From Nitrospirota bacterium (GTDB lineage: Bacteria > Nitrospirota > Thermodesulfovibrionia > Thermodesulfovibrionales > UBA6898): a stretch of 64,000 nucleotides of DNA. The first letter of the stretch is position 1. Each line of letters begins with the position of its first letter. The notes under the pieces were generated by a model. The model was not told the DNA's origin and made no database searches. It saw only the letters and a program-made list of their open reading frames with translations. This document shows, piece by piece, positions 32,960 to 42,112 of this stretch. A program made the position numbers and the translations under genes. The stretch covers positions 124,001 through 188,000 of the forward strand of contig JAKAHR010000001.1 in assembly GCA_021825365.1 (NCBI GenBank), given 5' to 3'.

Positions 32960-35149
32960 CTATGCGCCGGCAGTCGCCTGACGGTCAGGCTTCAGGAAGA
33001 GTATCGCAAGCGGAGGGATCGTCAATTCTACTGAATAGGGTTTGCCCTGCCACGGCCTGGCAGCCGCCTGTACGCCCCCCCCATTGCCGACTCCGCTGCC
33101 GCCGAACTCCACCCAGTCACTGTTGAGAATTTCGCGGTAGAAACAACCCTCCGGGACGCCGATACGGTATCCGTGCCTCGGCACGGGGGTGAAATTGCAG
33201 ATGGCCACGAGGTGGTCACCCTCCCTCCTGCCTCGTCTCACAAAGGAGATGATACCCTTTTCCGTGTCCCTGAAGTCGATCCACGAAAAACCGCGCGCGT
33301 CAAAGTCATCTTCATGTAACGAGGGTTCGAGCGCATACATCCCGTTGAGGGCCTGCACGAACTGCTGCAGCCTGGCATGACGCTCGACTTCCAGGAGGTG
33401 CCAGTCCAGATGGTGGTCAAACCTCCACTCGATCCACTGCCCGAACTCGCCGCCCATGAACAGGAGCTTCTTGCCCGGATGACCGTACATATACCCGTAA
33501 TAGAGCCTCAGGTTGGCGAACTTCTGCCATTCGTCGCCAGGCATCTTGCCGAGCAGAGACCGTTTGCCGTGAACCACCTCGTCGTGCGACAGCACGAGAA
33601 CGAACTTTTCGGAGAAGGCATAGATGAGGCTGAAGGTAAGGTTGTTGTGATGGTACTTCCGGTGAACAGGCTCCTTCGCCATGTACTCGAGCGTATCGTT
33701 CATCCACCCCATGTTCCACTTCAGGTCAAACCCGAGTCCTCCCAGGTAGACAGGCTTCGTCACCCCGGCCCACGCCGTCGACTCCTCGGCGACGGTAAGG
33801 ATCCCGGGGAAGTACTGGTGGGTCAGTTCGTTGAACTTCTTGATGAAATCAATAGCCTCGAGGTTTGCGTTCCCTCCGTATTTGTTCGGCACCCATTCGC
33901 CCGGCCGGCGCGAGTAATCAAGGTAGAGCATCGAGGCGACGGCGTCGACCCGCAGGCCGTCGATATGGTACTTGTCGAGCCAGAAAAGGGCATTGGAGAT
34001 GAGGAAGTTTCTCACCTCGTTGCGGCCGTAGTTGAAGATGAGGGTGCCCCAGTCACGGTGTTCGCCCTTGCGCGGGTCCTGATGCTCGTAGAGGCAGGTG
34101 CCGTCGAAAAACCCCAGGCCGTGGCCGTCCCGCGGGAAATGCGCAGGAGACCAGTCCAGGAGGACGCCGATGCCGTTGTTATGGCACTGGTCGACAAAAT
34201 ACATGAAGTCCTCCGGCCTGCCGTGCCTGCTCGTCGGCGCGAAATAGCCGATCGTCTGATACCCCCACGAGGCGTCCAGGGGGTGTTCGGAGACAGGGAG
34301 CAGCTCCAGGTGGGTATACCCCATCTTCTTCACATACGGGATCAGCCTCTCCGCCAGCTCGCGGTAGGTGAGAAAGGGGGTCCCCTCATCACTCGTCCTC
34401 ATCCACGAGCCCAGATGCACTTCGTAAACAGCGATGGGTGACTCGAACCAATTCCGCCCGGTCCGTTCCTTCATCCACGACTCGTCGCCCCATACATAGC
34501 GGTCGATATTGCAGACGATCGAGGCGGTCTTCGGCCGCAACTCGAAGAAGAAGCCGTAGGGATCCGACTTGACCGCATGATACCGGTGGTGGCGTGACCT
34601 GATATCGAATTTATAGATCTCCCCCTCCTGTAGCCCCGGTATGAATATCTCCCACACGCCGGACGAGCCCAGCAGCCGCATGGGATGACGCCGGTTATCC
34701 CACCGGTTGAAATCCCCGATAACGCTCACGATCCGCGCATTCGGGGCCCAGACCGCAAAATGCACGCCGCTGACCCCGTCGATCTCCCTCAGATGGGAGC
34801 CGAGTTTATCGTAATTCCTGTAGTGGCTCCCCTCTCCTATGAGGTGGAGATCGAAGTCAGTAAGCACGGGAGGGAAGGAGTAGGGGTCCTTGAACTCACT
34901 GATAAGGGCATCGGGGGTCGCTGTCCGCAGGGTGTACGGAAATACCTCAGTGCCGGAAATACCGGCCGAAAAAAGGCCTTCAGGGTTCTGGCGCTCCATC
35001 GCGTATTCATCACCCGACCGGTCATCCCGTATCCACGCCTCGGCAGCCTCGGGCAGAAATGCCTTCACCACAAGGCCGGTTTCCCCTGCCTTTCGCATGC
35101 CGAGCATGCCGAAGGGGTCCTTCAGTATCATCTCTATCGCATCTTTCAT
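32960..35149 (-). CDS. glgB: 1,4-alpha-glucan branching enzyme
   Basis: 729 residues. An N-terminal GlgB-specific domain and a CBM48 domain ([22 protein letters not shown]) are followed by the GH13 barrel with YEVHLGSW, the nucleophile region [13 protein letters not shown], the acid/base region VAEESTAW and [12 protein letters not shown]. It introduces alpha-1,6 branches into glycogen. No other glycogen gene is in the window. The C-terminus ends in a short Ala/Gly-rich tail. Confidence 0.95.
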   Translation of the reverse strand: MKDAIEMILKDPFGMLGMRKAGETGLVVKAFLPEAAEAWIRDDRSGDEYAMERQNPEGLFSAGISGTEVFPYTLRTATPDALISEFKDPYSFPPVLTDFDLHLIGEGSHYRNYDKLGSHLREIDGVSGVHFAVWAPNARIVSVIGDFNRWDNRRHPMRLLGSSGVWEIFIPGLQEGEIYKFDIRSRHHRYHAVKSDPYGFFFELRPKTASIVCNIDRYVWGDESWMKERTGRNWFESPIAVYEVHLGSWMRTSDEGTPFLTYRELAERLIPYVKKMGYTHLELLPVSEHPLDASWGYQTIGYFAPTSRHGRPEDFMYFVDQCHNNGIGVLLDWSPAHFPRDGHGLGFFDGTCLYEHQDPRKGEHRDWGTLIFNYGRNEVRNFLISNALFWLDKYHIDGLRVDAVASMLYLDYSRRPGEWVPNKYGGNANLEAIDFIKKFNELTHQYFPGILTVAEESTAWAGVTKPVYLGGLGFDLKWNMGWMNDTLEYMAKEPVHRKYHHNNLTFSLIYAFSEKFVLVLSHDEVVHGKRSLLGKMPGDEWQKFANLRLYYGYMYGHPGKKLLFMGGEFGQWIEWRFDHHLDWHLLEVERHARLQQFVQALNGMYALEPSLHEDDFDARGFSWIDFRDTEKGIISFVRRGRREGDHLVAICNFTPVPRHGYRIGVPEGCFYREILNSDWVEFGGSGVGNGGGVQAAARPWQGKPYSVELTIPPLAILFLKPDRQATAGA

Positions 35150-35248
35150 GTATATGGCCTGATTATCAGGAACGTGCGAATGTATTCTATACCAAAAGGG
35201 GCGGGAAGAAAACAGTCATGACCGGACATCGCTGACAGGACTCGCCCT

Positions 35249-37192
35249 TCAGGGCTGCTTAAGGCCGACAACGCTGCATATCCTGACCTCCCGCTCCTTG
35301 CCTTTTACCCTGACGGATGCCAGGTCCCTGATCTCGACATGCCCGATCCCTCCCGCCGCGATGAGGGGTTGGATATGCTGCAGCGTGTTTTCCGTGATGA
35401 GTATCCTTGAGCCGTATTCACGCGTCAGCTTCTCGACGCGCGCCGCGAGGTTCACGTTGTCGCCGATCACCGTATAATCCATCTTCTTGCCGGCAGCGCC
35501 GATGTTGCCGATGATCACCTCGCCGCTGTTGATGCCGATGCCGCAGTCAAGGCCCTCCACCCCCCTCTGCCGCCACTCCTGCCGCATCTCATCCAGCCGC
35601 TCCGACATGTCGATGGCGCACCGCACCGCCCGTTCCGCATGGTCCTCCTGCGTCGCCGGCGCCCCCCAGAATACCATGATCTCGTCCCCTACAAACTTGT
35701 CGAGCGTCCCGTCCCATTTGAAGATGATCTCGGTCATCTTCTTGAAATACTCGTTGAGGAGAGCTACCACCTCCTCCGGCTGTCTCCTTTCGGAAAGGGA
35801 GGTGAAACCGATCACGTCGGAGAAGAGGACCGTCACCACCCGCCTGTCTCCGCCCAGTCTCGCCTTCTCAGGGTTTTCGATCAGCTCCCTGACGATCTTG
35901 GGCGACACATAGCTGGAGAACATCTGCCTGATATCCCGCGCCTTCTTTTCTTCGTAAAAGAACCTGATCACCGTCTGGATACCGAAGATACTGACCATGT
36001 TGGCGATGGGGTAGACGAGGTTGATCCAGAGGTTCCGGTACATCAGCAGGTAGCAGCCTGCAGCGACATACAGCGACACACAGACGACCGCGAGCAGGGC
36101 CGAGCGTACCGCCTTCAGCCGGGGCAGCAGAATACCCATAAAGAGTCCGGTCAGCACGATGACGACGAGTTCGATCACGCCCGGGCTCTTGGTGAGATAG
36201 GTCCCGTGCAGGATGTTGCTGACAGAAGTGGCATTCTTCTCGACCCCCGGCGTGTTGCCGGAAAAAGGGGTGACCTTCTGGTCGTACGTCCCTAGCGCAG
36301 AGGTGCCTATCAATACGATCTTCCCTGTCAGCAGACCTGCGGGAGCCCTCCCCTGGAGGACGTCCGCGGCCGGGATCGACCGAAAGCTGCCCTCCTTGCC
36401 GACAAAATTGATGAGCATGCGTCCGCTGAGATCCGTCGGGATCATCCTGTTTCCCAGGCCTACGCCGGAGCCGCCGTACAGGACCATATCCTTCATCTCG
36501 ACGCCGAGGGCCTTCCTGGCGATCTGCAGGGAAAAGGAAGGGTACGCATCATCCCCGTACTGCAGGTACAGCACCTCCCACCGGATAACCCCGTCCATAT
36601 CCGGCAGGCTGTATACATGTCCAAGGGTGGAGACCTTCGCATACCGTTCGATCGGAAGAAGCACGCGGTCAGGCTTTATCGCAAACTGCTGCCACTTCAA
36701 CCCCTTCTGGCTGCGCACCTGCATGAAGGCAGAATCCCACAGGATGTCAGGGACCTCAACGCGCGGGGTCGTGTTTCCCTTGCCCTCAGGGACAAAGAAG
36801 GGGGTCGCCAGCACCACGTTTCCGGCACGCTTCAGTTCCGTCTCCAGCCTGTCGTCATTGTCTTTGGCCTCGCTCAGGATGACGTCGATCCCGATCACCG
36901 CAGGCCTGTCGGCACTGATCTTCCGGACAAGCGATGCAAGGACCTCCCTTCCCCACGGCCAGCCGCCCACCTCCCGGATACTCTTTTCGTCGATCGCGAC
37001 GATGAGGATGTCCGTGGGGACGGATGGCGGGAGGAGGGCATTCCTGAGCCTGAACCGGAAATCGAGGGTCTTGCTTTCGAGGTGTTCGTCTATAAGGGGC
37101 AGCCGGTAGAGCTGAAGGAAGGCAAACAGAAGAGTCAGCAGAAAGCCTATCGCATAATAGACGCGCCTGTTCTTCACGAAAGCATTATACAC
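35249..37192 (-). CDS. CHASE2-domain adenylate/guanylate cyclase
   Basis: 647 residues. One N-terminal membrane helix, a large extracytoplasmic CHASE2 domain (about 35-330, with DILIVAIDEKSIREVGGWPW and the GKIVLIGTSALGTYD segment), three membrane helices (about 335-415) and a C-terminal class III nucleotide cyclase (about 450-620). Metal-binding Asp residues are in VLFSDVIGFT and FVGDEIM; the segment DYTVIGDNVNLAARVE is also typical. It makes a cyclic nucleotide in response to an envelope signal. It is the last gene of the TPR-FecR-lipoprotein operon. The start is GTG with no clear ribosome binding site; another GTG lies five codons later. Confidence 0.92.
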   Translation of the reverse strand: MYNAFVKNRRVYYAIGFLLTLLFAFLQLYRLPLIDEHLESKTLDFRFRLRNALLPPSVPTDILIVAIDEKSIREVGGWPWGREVLASLVRKISADRPAVIGIDVILSEAKDNDDRLETELKRAGNVVLATPFFVPEGKGNTTPRVEVPDILWDSAFMQVRSQKGLKWQQFAIKPDRVLLPIERYAKVSTLGHVYSLPDMDGVIRWEVLYLQYGDDAYPSFSLQIARKALGVEMKDMVLYGGSGVGLGNRMIPTDLSGRMLINFVGKEGSFRSIPAADVLQGRAPAGLLTGKIVLIGTSALGTYDQKVTPFSGNTPGVEKNATSVSNILHGTYLTKSPGVIELVVIVLTGLFMGILLPRLKAVRSALLAVVCVSLYVAAGCYLLMYRNLWINLVYPIANMVSIFGIQTVIRFFYEEKKARDIRQMFSSYVSPKIVRELIENPEKARLGGDRRVVTVLFSDVIGFTSLSERRQPEEVVALLNEYFKKMTEIIFKWDGTLDKFVGDEIMVFWGAPATQEDHAERAVRCAIDMSERLDEMRQEWRQRGVEGLDCGIGINSGEVIIGNIGAAGKKMDYTVIGDNVNLAARVEKLTREYGSRILITENTLQHIQPLIAAGGIGHVEIRDLASVRVKGKEREVRICSVVGLKQP

Positions 37193-37233
37193 GCAGAAGG
37201 CCCGCTGAGGCTACGACAGGCGACTCCGCATGA

Positions 37234-39861
37234 CTAGGGGCAGGCGGCCCCCCCCACGAGACCGGCGCTCGGCAGCACGGCGGCCGGGAAACTTGCACTG
37301 CAGGTGTCGACACCTCCTGTGCAGACACCGGCTCCGTAGCTGGGCGGATTATTGTCCCAGAAGTTGTTCGTGGCATTTATCTGGAAACTGGAGGACCATG
37401 CCCGCAGGTCTGCGTTGGTGTTCTGGTATATCCTGTTGTTGTTGATGACCGGCGCAGCACCGGCAGTAGCATCATTCACGTTGATGCCTATGTTGTTATT
37501 GCCGCAGATCGTATTGCCGCTGACCGTAGATGCGCTGGGCAGGCTGAAGGTCAAGCCATTGCCGCCGTTTCCGTATATCGAATTTCCGGTAATCGTCGGG
37601 CCTGCATTATTAAAGACGGAAATTCCGGCTACATTGTTGGCGATCAGGTTACCACTGATGGTAGGCGATGAGTTGGTAATGTTCATCGCCTGGTTATTGT
37701 TCCCTATGGTACTGCCGGTCACCGACGTCGCCGTGCAGGTAGCCACGCAGCCGATGTCGATGCCGATCCCGATGGGGCCTGTAGCGATGAAGTTCCGTAC
37801 CAGTGAATTCGTAACGGTTGAATTATATCCAAGGGCGATGCCGGCCCCTGTCCCTCCGAAACTGGCGCCGTCGATGACGCAATTCGCAATGGTGGTCGCC
37901 CCGCCGCTGTCGTTCACCCTGCCGTTGATGGTGCAATTGTTGATCGTCGTGCCGGTGCTGCCCTGAATGGCAAGGCCCCCGGCGCTGATGACCGTGCCCC
38001 CTGCCGTGCAGTTAAGCGTCCGGCCCGCCGTGCCGAAACTGACAGGGAAAACCTCGCCAAGCGCCGCATCGTGCGTGCCGGACGCAACATGGATCGTGAT
38101 GCCCGGCTTGGTCGCACTCGCCGCAACCGCCCTTGTAATCGTCCTGAACGGAGCGGTGCCGATGCCGGTCCCTGTCGTATCATTTCCGGTCGCAGCATTC
38201 ACGACAGCATCAGTCGTTGCGGACCTTTCAACCGTATTGGCATCCATGTTGCCCGAGACGTCCTGCGCCCTGACCACGAAATAATATGTCGTCGCGCCGT
38301 TGGGAGCGGAAAAGACCGCAGAGGTCGCACCGGCTGCAGCCGTCATCGTCGGAACGGAGAAGTTTTGACCTCCCGGGGTCGTTGCCGCATAGATCGCGTA
38401 CCCCGACAGGCCGACATTATCCGTGGCAGGGCTCCAGTTCAGCGATAGTGTCGTCACGGAGACGGTCACCGATGCCAGGCCGCCAAATACGGGAGGAACG
38501 GTATCAGCGGAAGGCGGCGTCGTAAAGGACATCTCCACCTTGTTGGTATCGGTATTGCCCGCCTGGTCCTTTGCCCTCACGACAAAATAATACGTGGTGA
38601 GCGGCTGAAGGCTCTCAACGGTGATCGAAGTTGCTCCGAAGGCGGATGTATAGGTAGGGACAGAGAAGTCTTCACCACCCGGCTTCGTCGCCATATACAC
38701 GCAGTACCTCATACTGCCCTGGGGAGTCAGATTGTCCGTTGCCGCGTTCCACGTCAACCCTCCGGATGAAGAGGTAAAGGCGGTTGCCGACGTAATACCC
38801 CCGAAGACCGGCGGGACCGTATCGCTGAGGAAGGCGGACTTTTCAACGACATTCTGGTCGATATTCCCCGCCTCGTCACGCGCCCGCACGATGAAATAGT
38901 AGGTCGCGCCCGGGGTGAGGCCCTTGACGGTGAAGGATACGGCCCCGGCGGCCGTCGTAAAGGAGGGAGAGGCAAGGTTCTCCTTCCCGGGAGCAGTCGC
39001 CATATAGATAAGGTACACCATACCGGATGGCGGGGTAAAGTTGTCGGAAGCCGCAATCCAGGAAAGACCGAGTTCTCCGGTGGGCAGCCCCGTTACCGAC
39101 GCGATTCCCTTGAAAGAAGGCGCCTGGCTGTCAGGAGGAGATGCGGTGAAGGCGGACATCTCTACGGTGTTCGTATCGCTGTTCCCGCGTTCATCAACAG
39201 CGCGCACCACGAAAAAGTACTGTGTGCGCGGGCTCAGCCCCGTCACCGTATAGGTCGTCTGGCCCGGTTCGCTCGTAAAGCTCTGCTGCCCGAAATCCTC
39301 GCCGCCCGGAGAGGTGGCCAGATAAATGAGGTAATGAATCCTGGCCGCCGGGGTGACATCATCAGCAGCAGGCTGCCATGACAGCACGAGTGATGTGGTC
39401 GTAATACCCGTGATGCCGGAGATCCCGCCGAAGGCCGGGGCCGCCGGGTCAGAGGATATCATCACGATCGCCAGGGATACCGGCTCCCCCTCAAGGTCAG
39501 CATACGTCTGGCCCACATACCGCACGCTCCCGTTGCCATCGGCCGCCTCGACGCGGAACAGCCTGTTCTTTCCGTTGGGCACGTCCATCGCCAGGGCAAG
39601 GGTCGTCTTGCCGGCGATCGCTTCCGACATCTCCTGTGCGACCATGTCCGGTGCCGTTACACGCACGCGAATGAGGGCGACATCAGGAGGGATCGACTGC
39701 GTTGACCGCCCGGCTGCCGACTTTGACTGTCCAAGGTTGATGGTGACAATCGTCCGGCCCGACGAGGTCCTCTCAGCAGTCCCGCCGCTGCCCCCTCCGC
39801 ACCCGCAGACGCACAGGATAAGGTACAGTGCAGCAGGTACGGTAAGCAGCTTCATTCTCAT
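37234..39861 (-). CDS. Lipoprotein with four fibronectin III-like repeats and a beta-helix domain
   Basis: 875 residues. The signal sequence ends in VCGC followed by a Gly-rich stretch, so lipidation at Cys21 is likely. A conserved N-terminal domain (about 35-140) precedes four Fn3-like repeats (about 143-239, 249-344, 352-448, 458-550), each ending in YYFVVRAxDxxGN-type sequence. The C-terminal part (about 553-870) starts with the DUF1565 pattern NAATGNDTTGTG and continues as a parallel beta-helix with NN/GN repeats (NNCTING, ITGNSIYGNGGNG). It is a surface or periplasmic adhesin- or polysaccharide-binding-type protein. It lies between the FecR and CHASE2 genes; ribosome binding site GGGAGAG. 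No enzymatic residues are assignable. Confidence 0.85.
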   Translation of the reverse strand: MRMKLLTVPAALYLILCVCGCGGGSGGTAERTSSGRTIVTINLGQSKSAAGRSTQSIPPDVALIRVRVTAPDMVAQEMSEAIAGKTTLALAMDVPNGKNRLFRVEAADGNGSVRYVGQTYADLEGEPVSLAIVMISSDPAAPAFGGISGITGITTTSLVLSWQPAADDVTPAARIHYLIYLATSPGGEDFGQQSFTSEPGQTTYTVTGLSPRTQYFFVVRAVDERGNSDTNTVEMSAFTASPPDSQAPSFKGIASVTGLPTGELGLSWIAASDNFTPPSGMVYLIYMATAPGKENLASPSFTTAAGAVSFTVKGLTPGATYYFIVRARDEAGNIDQNVVEKSAFLSDTVPPVFGGITSATAFTSSSGGLTWNAATDNLTPQGSMRYCVYMATKPGGEDFSVPTYTSAFGATSITVESLQPLTTYYFVVRAKDQAGNTDTNKVEMSFTTPPSADTVPPVFGGLASVTVSVTTLSLNWSPATDNVGLSGYAIYAATTPGGQNFSVPTMTAAAGATSAVFSAPNGATTYYFVVRAQDVSGNMDANTVERSATTDAVVNAATGNDTTGTGIGTAPFRTITRAVAASATKPGITIHVASGTHDAALGEVFPVSFGTAGRTLNCTAGGTVISAGGLAIQGSTGTTINNCTINGRVNDSGGATTIANCVIDGASFGGTGAGIALGYNSTVTNSLVRNFIATGPIGIGIDIGCVATCTATSVTGSTIGNNNQAMNITNSSPTISGNLIANNVAGISVFNNAGPTITGNSIYGNGGNGLTFSLPSASTVSGNTICGNNNIGINVNDATAGAAPVINNNRIYQNTNADLRAWSSSFQINATNNFWDNNPPSYGAGVCTGGVDTCSASFPAAVLPSAGLVGGAACP
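38212..39437 (-). repeat. Four tandem fibronectin III-like coding repeats
   Basis: Four units of about 290-310 bases encode repeats that share the start (FGGI or FKGI), an internal W-x-A-A-x-D-N segment, a (Y/I)MATxPGxE(D/N) segment and an end of the VVRAxDxxGN type. They differ enough to be old duplications. Confidence 0.8.
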
Positions 39862-39873
39862 AATCTCTCCCGC

Positions 39874-40662
39874 CTATTTCGAAAAAATCAGATCAATGTT
39901 CACCGGTGTCGTTGAGCGCACCGGCTGCTGATATGGGGACAGCCCGAGATCCGGCCGGAATCCTCCCAGCGGTCCTGTCACCATACCACCGGGTCCGACC
40001 ACTACACTTAACGGTCCCGGAATCGATATCTCAAAGCCGGTCATGTCCGTACCCTCAAGAAGCCTGTCCCTGTCACGCGGCGATGCCGGGCCCGGAAGGG
40101 GCAGGGGTTCTCCCTCGAAGATCGTGATCTCCATCCCCGCGCTCACCTCCACCTCACCGGGGAACCGCAGGTCAGAGCTCCTGACAAGGAACTTGCCCTC
40201 TATCCCGATCAGGGTCGTATATTTCTTCCCGTTCCTGACGCCGGTCTCCGTGAGGATGATCGTGCCCCTCGCAGCGGCGACGGAGGTGGGCGTGTGGACC
40301 TCGAATGCGTTCTTCCCGACAACGGAACGGAGTTTGCCGTCGATCAGGTTGAAGATCGAACTGCCGGCCTTTTCCCGCCCGAGGAGAAACTCCCTGATGA
40401 CCACCTTCGAGTTCTCACCGAGGGTCAGGACGCTCTCGTCGACAAAGAGCAGCTTGGCGCGGGAGGCGGCCCCGGTAATCATGATATCGCGCACCATCAC
40501 CGCATTGCCGGCGCGGGCCTCAATCCTCTTCTGATCACGCTCGATAGAGGCCTTACCGCGGACGGCCACGACAGACCCGGCCTCTCCCGCGGCATGCGCC
40601 CCTGCCGCCGCAAGCAGAACGGCAACGATCATCAACGCCTTAAAGCAGAGTCCCTTATTCAT
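39874..40662 (-). CDS. FecR-domain periplasmic protein
   Basis: 262 residues. A signal peptide (about 1-25) is followed by a FecR domain (about 28-175) with GSVVAVRGKASIERD, VRDIMITGAASRAKLLFVD, LTLGENSKVVI and TPTSVAAARGTIIL, the last typical of FecR proteins not tied to iron transport. The C-terminal ~80 residues are Pro/Gly-rich and probably extended. In such proteins FecR may bind envelope partners or sugars. The ATG overlaps the stop of the upstream barrel gene by one base, so translation is coupled. Confidence 0.88.
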   Translation of the reverse strand: MNKGLCFKALMIVAVLLAAAGAHAAGEAGSVVAVRGKASIERDQKRIEARAGNAVMVRDIMITGAASRAKLLFVDESVLTLGENSKVVIREFLLGREKAGSSIFNLIDGKLRSVVGKNAFEVHTPTSVAAARGTIILTETGVRNGKKYTTLIGIEGKFLVRSSDLRFPGEVEVSAGMEITIFEGEPLPLPGPASPRDRDRLLEGTDMTGFEISIPGPLSVVVGPGGMVTGPLGGFRPDLGLSPYQQPVRSTTPVNIDLIFSK

Positions 40663-41960
40663 CAAAACCTCGCTCCCAGCAAGAGGCTCGTGAGCGACCG
40701 CTTGTAGTCGTAGGCAGCCACATTCGACCCGTTGCTCGTATACTGCTGAACGAGGCTGATCGTAAACCGCTCGGAAAGCCTCTTGCTGATAGAGACTACA
40801 GCCGTATAGATATCGTCTTTTCTCCGTTCACCGGTCTCGGAAAGAGGATCCGGCCCCTGATATTTCTTATGGTAATACTCGCCGCTCAGATCGATTGATA
40901 CGTCTTTGACCGCATTGATCGTGGCGCCGGCGAAGACACGGTCCCCGCGATAGTCCCAGAAATCCTTTCGGGTCGCGTCATTGTCATGGGCATAACCGAT
41001 ACGTCCGCTCACCCGGGGTCCGAACCGGACTGTCTGCATGATGCCGAAGGAATTGTTCGAGCCGGTGCGGTCGGCGTTCCCCTGGAAGAGGTCGGAATCG
41101 ATGAAGTGGCTCCTCCGGTACCGATACTCGATGACCGTCGTGAGGCCGTCGCTCTCCGAGATGGTCAGGGACGGCGTGACGCCGTGGGCGCCGTAATACC
41201 CGTTTCCTCCGACCAGGGCATACTCCATAAGATACGCCGCTCCCAGCTTCAGCGACGGGGATAACTGGTAGGAGGCCGCCACGGTAAACAGGCTTTGGGT
41301 AACATTAAAATCAGACAGTTTGGAATGCAGGCTCTGATAGAGGCCGTATCCGGCCGAACATTCCAGCCCCTGCCGCCGCACCAGGCGATATGTTCCGTCC
41401 AAATAGACAATCGCCCGCCAATCGGACTTTCCGGAGATGCCCTGCGGGAGAGGACTCTTGTCAGGACCCAGGACGACATTGCTGTCGTACTGTACGCCGG
41501 TCCAGATGTTTATCTGCCACGGCTTCCGCATGTCAACAGCCCTGATCACGTCCAGATACTCGGCTGCAGCGAACCCGGCCTCTGACGAGGGGGCCAGACG
41601 CGAAGTCTTCTCGAAATAACCGACAGCCTCGGACGCCCGGCCCTTGCCGTAATAATAGATTCCCATCTCAAGATTTGTCCGGGGGTCCTCAGGGGAGAGA
41701 GAAAGGGCCTTCCTGAGAGACGACTCGGCCTCTTTCCCGCCGGCGCGGCTTTGGGCTACGCCGAGATAAAGGACTGCGGTGTGGTCGGACGGTTTTTCGG
41801 CAAGCGCATCCGAAAAGGCCTTCGTCGCCTCGGTGTACGACTTTGCCTCAAGGGCTGCGATGCCGCGGGCAAGGTCCCTCTCGTACAGAGTCTCGGAAGC
41901 GGAGGCAGATCCCCACAGGAAGAAAGATAAAAGACAGATGAAGGCAAGGCGTATTCCCAC
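40662..41960 (-). CDS. TPR-repeat protein with C-terminal outer-membrane beta-barrel
   Basis: 432 residues, GTG start with GGAGG five bases upstream. A signal peptide (about 1-22) precedes three or four TPR units (about 25-130). From about residue 150 the sequence shows alternating amphipathic strands with aromatic girdles (WTGVQYDSNVVLG, AGYGLYQSLHS, IDLSGEYYHKKY), ending in LLLGARF with a terminal Phe, as in outer-membrane proteins assembled by the BAM machine. The architecture resembles surface lipoprotein assembly modifier (Slam-like) and exopolysaccharide-export barrels; it may display the lipoprotein of the same operon. It is the first gene of the operon. Confidence 0.8.
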   Translation of the reverse strand: MGIRLAFICLLSFFLWGSASASETLYERDLARGIAALEAKSYTEATKAFSDALAEKPSDHTAVLYLGVAQSRAGGKEAESSLRKALSLSPEDPRTNLEMGIYYYGKGRASEAVGYFEKTSRLAPSSEAGFAAAEYLDVIRAVDMRKPWQINIWTGVQYDSNVVLGPDKSPLPQGISGKSDWRAIVYLDGTYRLVRRQGLECSAGYGLYQSLHSKLSDFNVTQSLFTVAASYQLSPSLKLGAAYLMEYALVGGNGYYGAHGVTPSLTISESDGLTTVIEYRYRRSHFIDSDLFQGNADRTGSNNSFGIMQTVRFGPRVSGRIGYAHDNDATRKDFWDYRGDRVFAGATINAVKDVSIDLSGEYYHKKYQGPDPLSETGERRKDDIYTAVVSISKRLSERFTISLVQQYTSNGSNVAAYDYKRSLTSLLLGARF

Positions 41961-41989
41961 TCGTTCCTCCCACAGATACGGTAACTGAA

Positions 41990-42018
41990 ACGATAAATGA
42001 AGACGGACAATTTGTCAA
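41990..42018 (-). promoter_or_regulatory. Promoter of the TPR-barrel/FecR/lipoprotein/CHASE2 operon
   Basis: A perfect -35 TTGACA (42013-42018), a 17-base spacer and TATCGT (41990-41995) lie 29 bases upstream of the GTG start of the barrel gene. Confidence 0.55.
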
Positions 42019-42112
42019 GTCGCCTTCAAGCCGCAATCATATGTTTGGCGCGGCAGCCGGGATGAAACCGGCGGGTGATATAATAGTCCATAAAACAGCG
42101 AAGAGGGAGTGC

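Noticed and set aside
42079-42084. TATAAT upstream of the MATE gene as promoter
   Set aside because: No acceptable -35 element lies at 15-19 bases; left as unproven.
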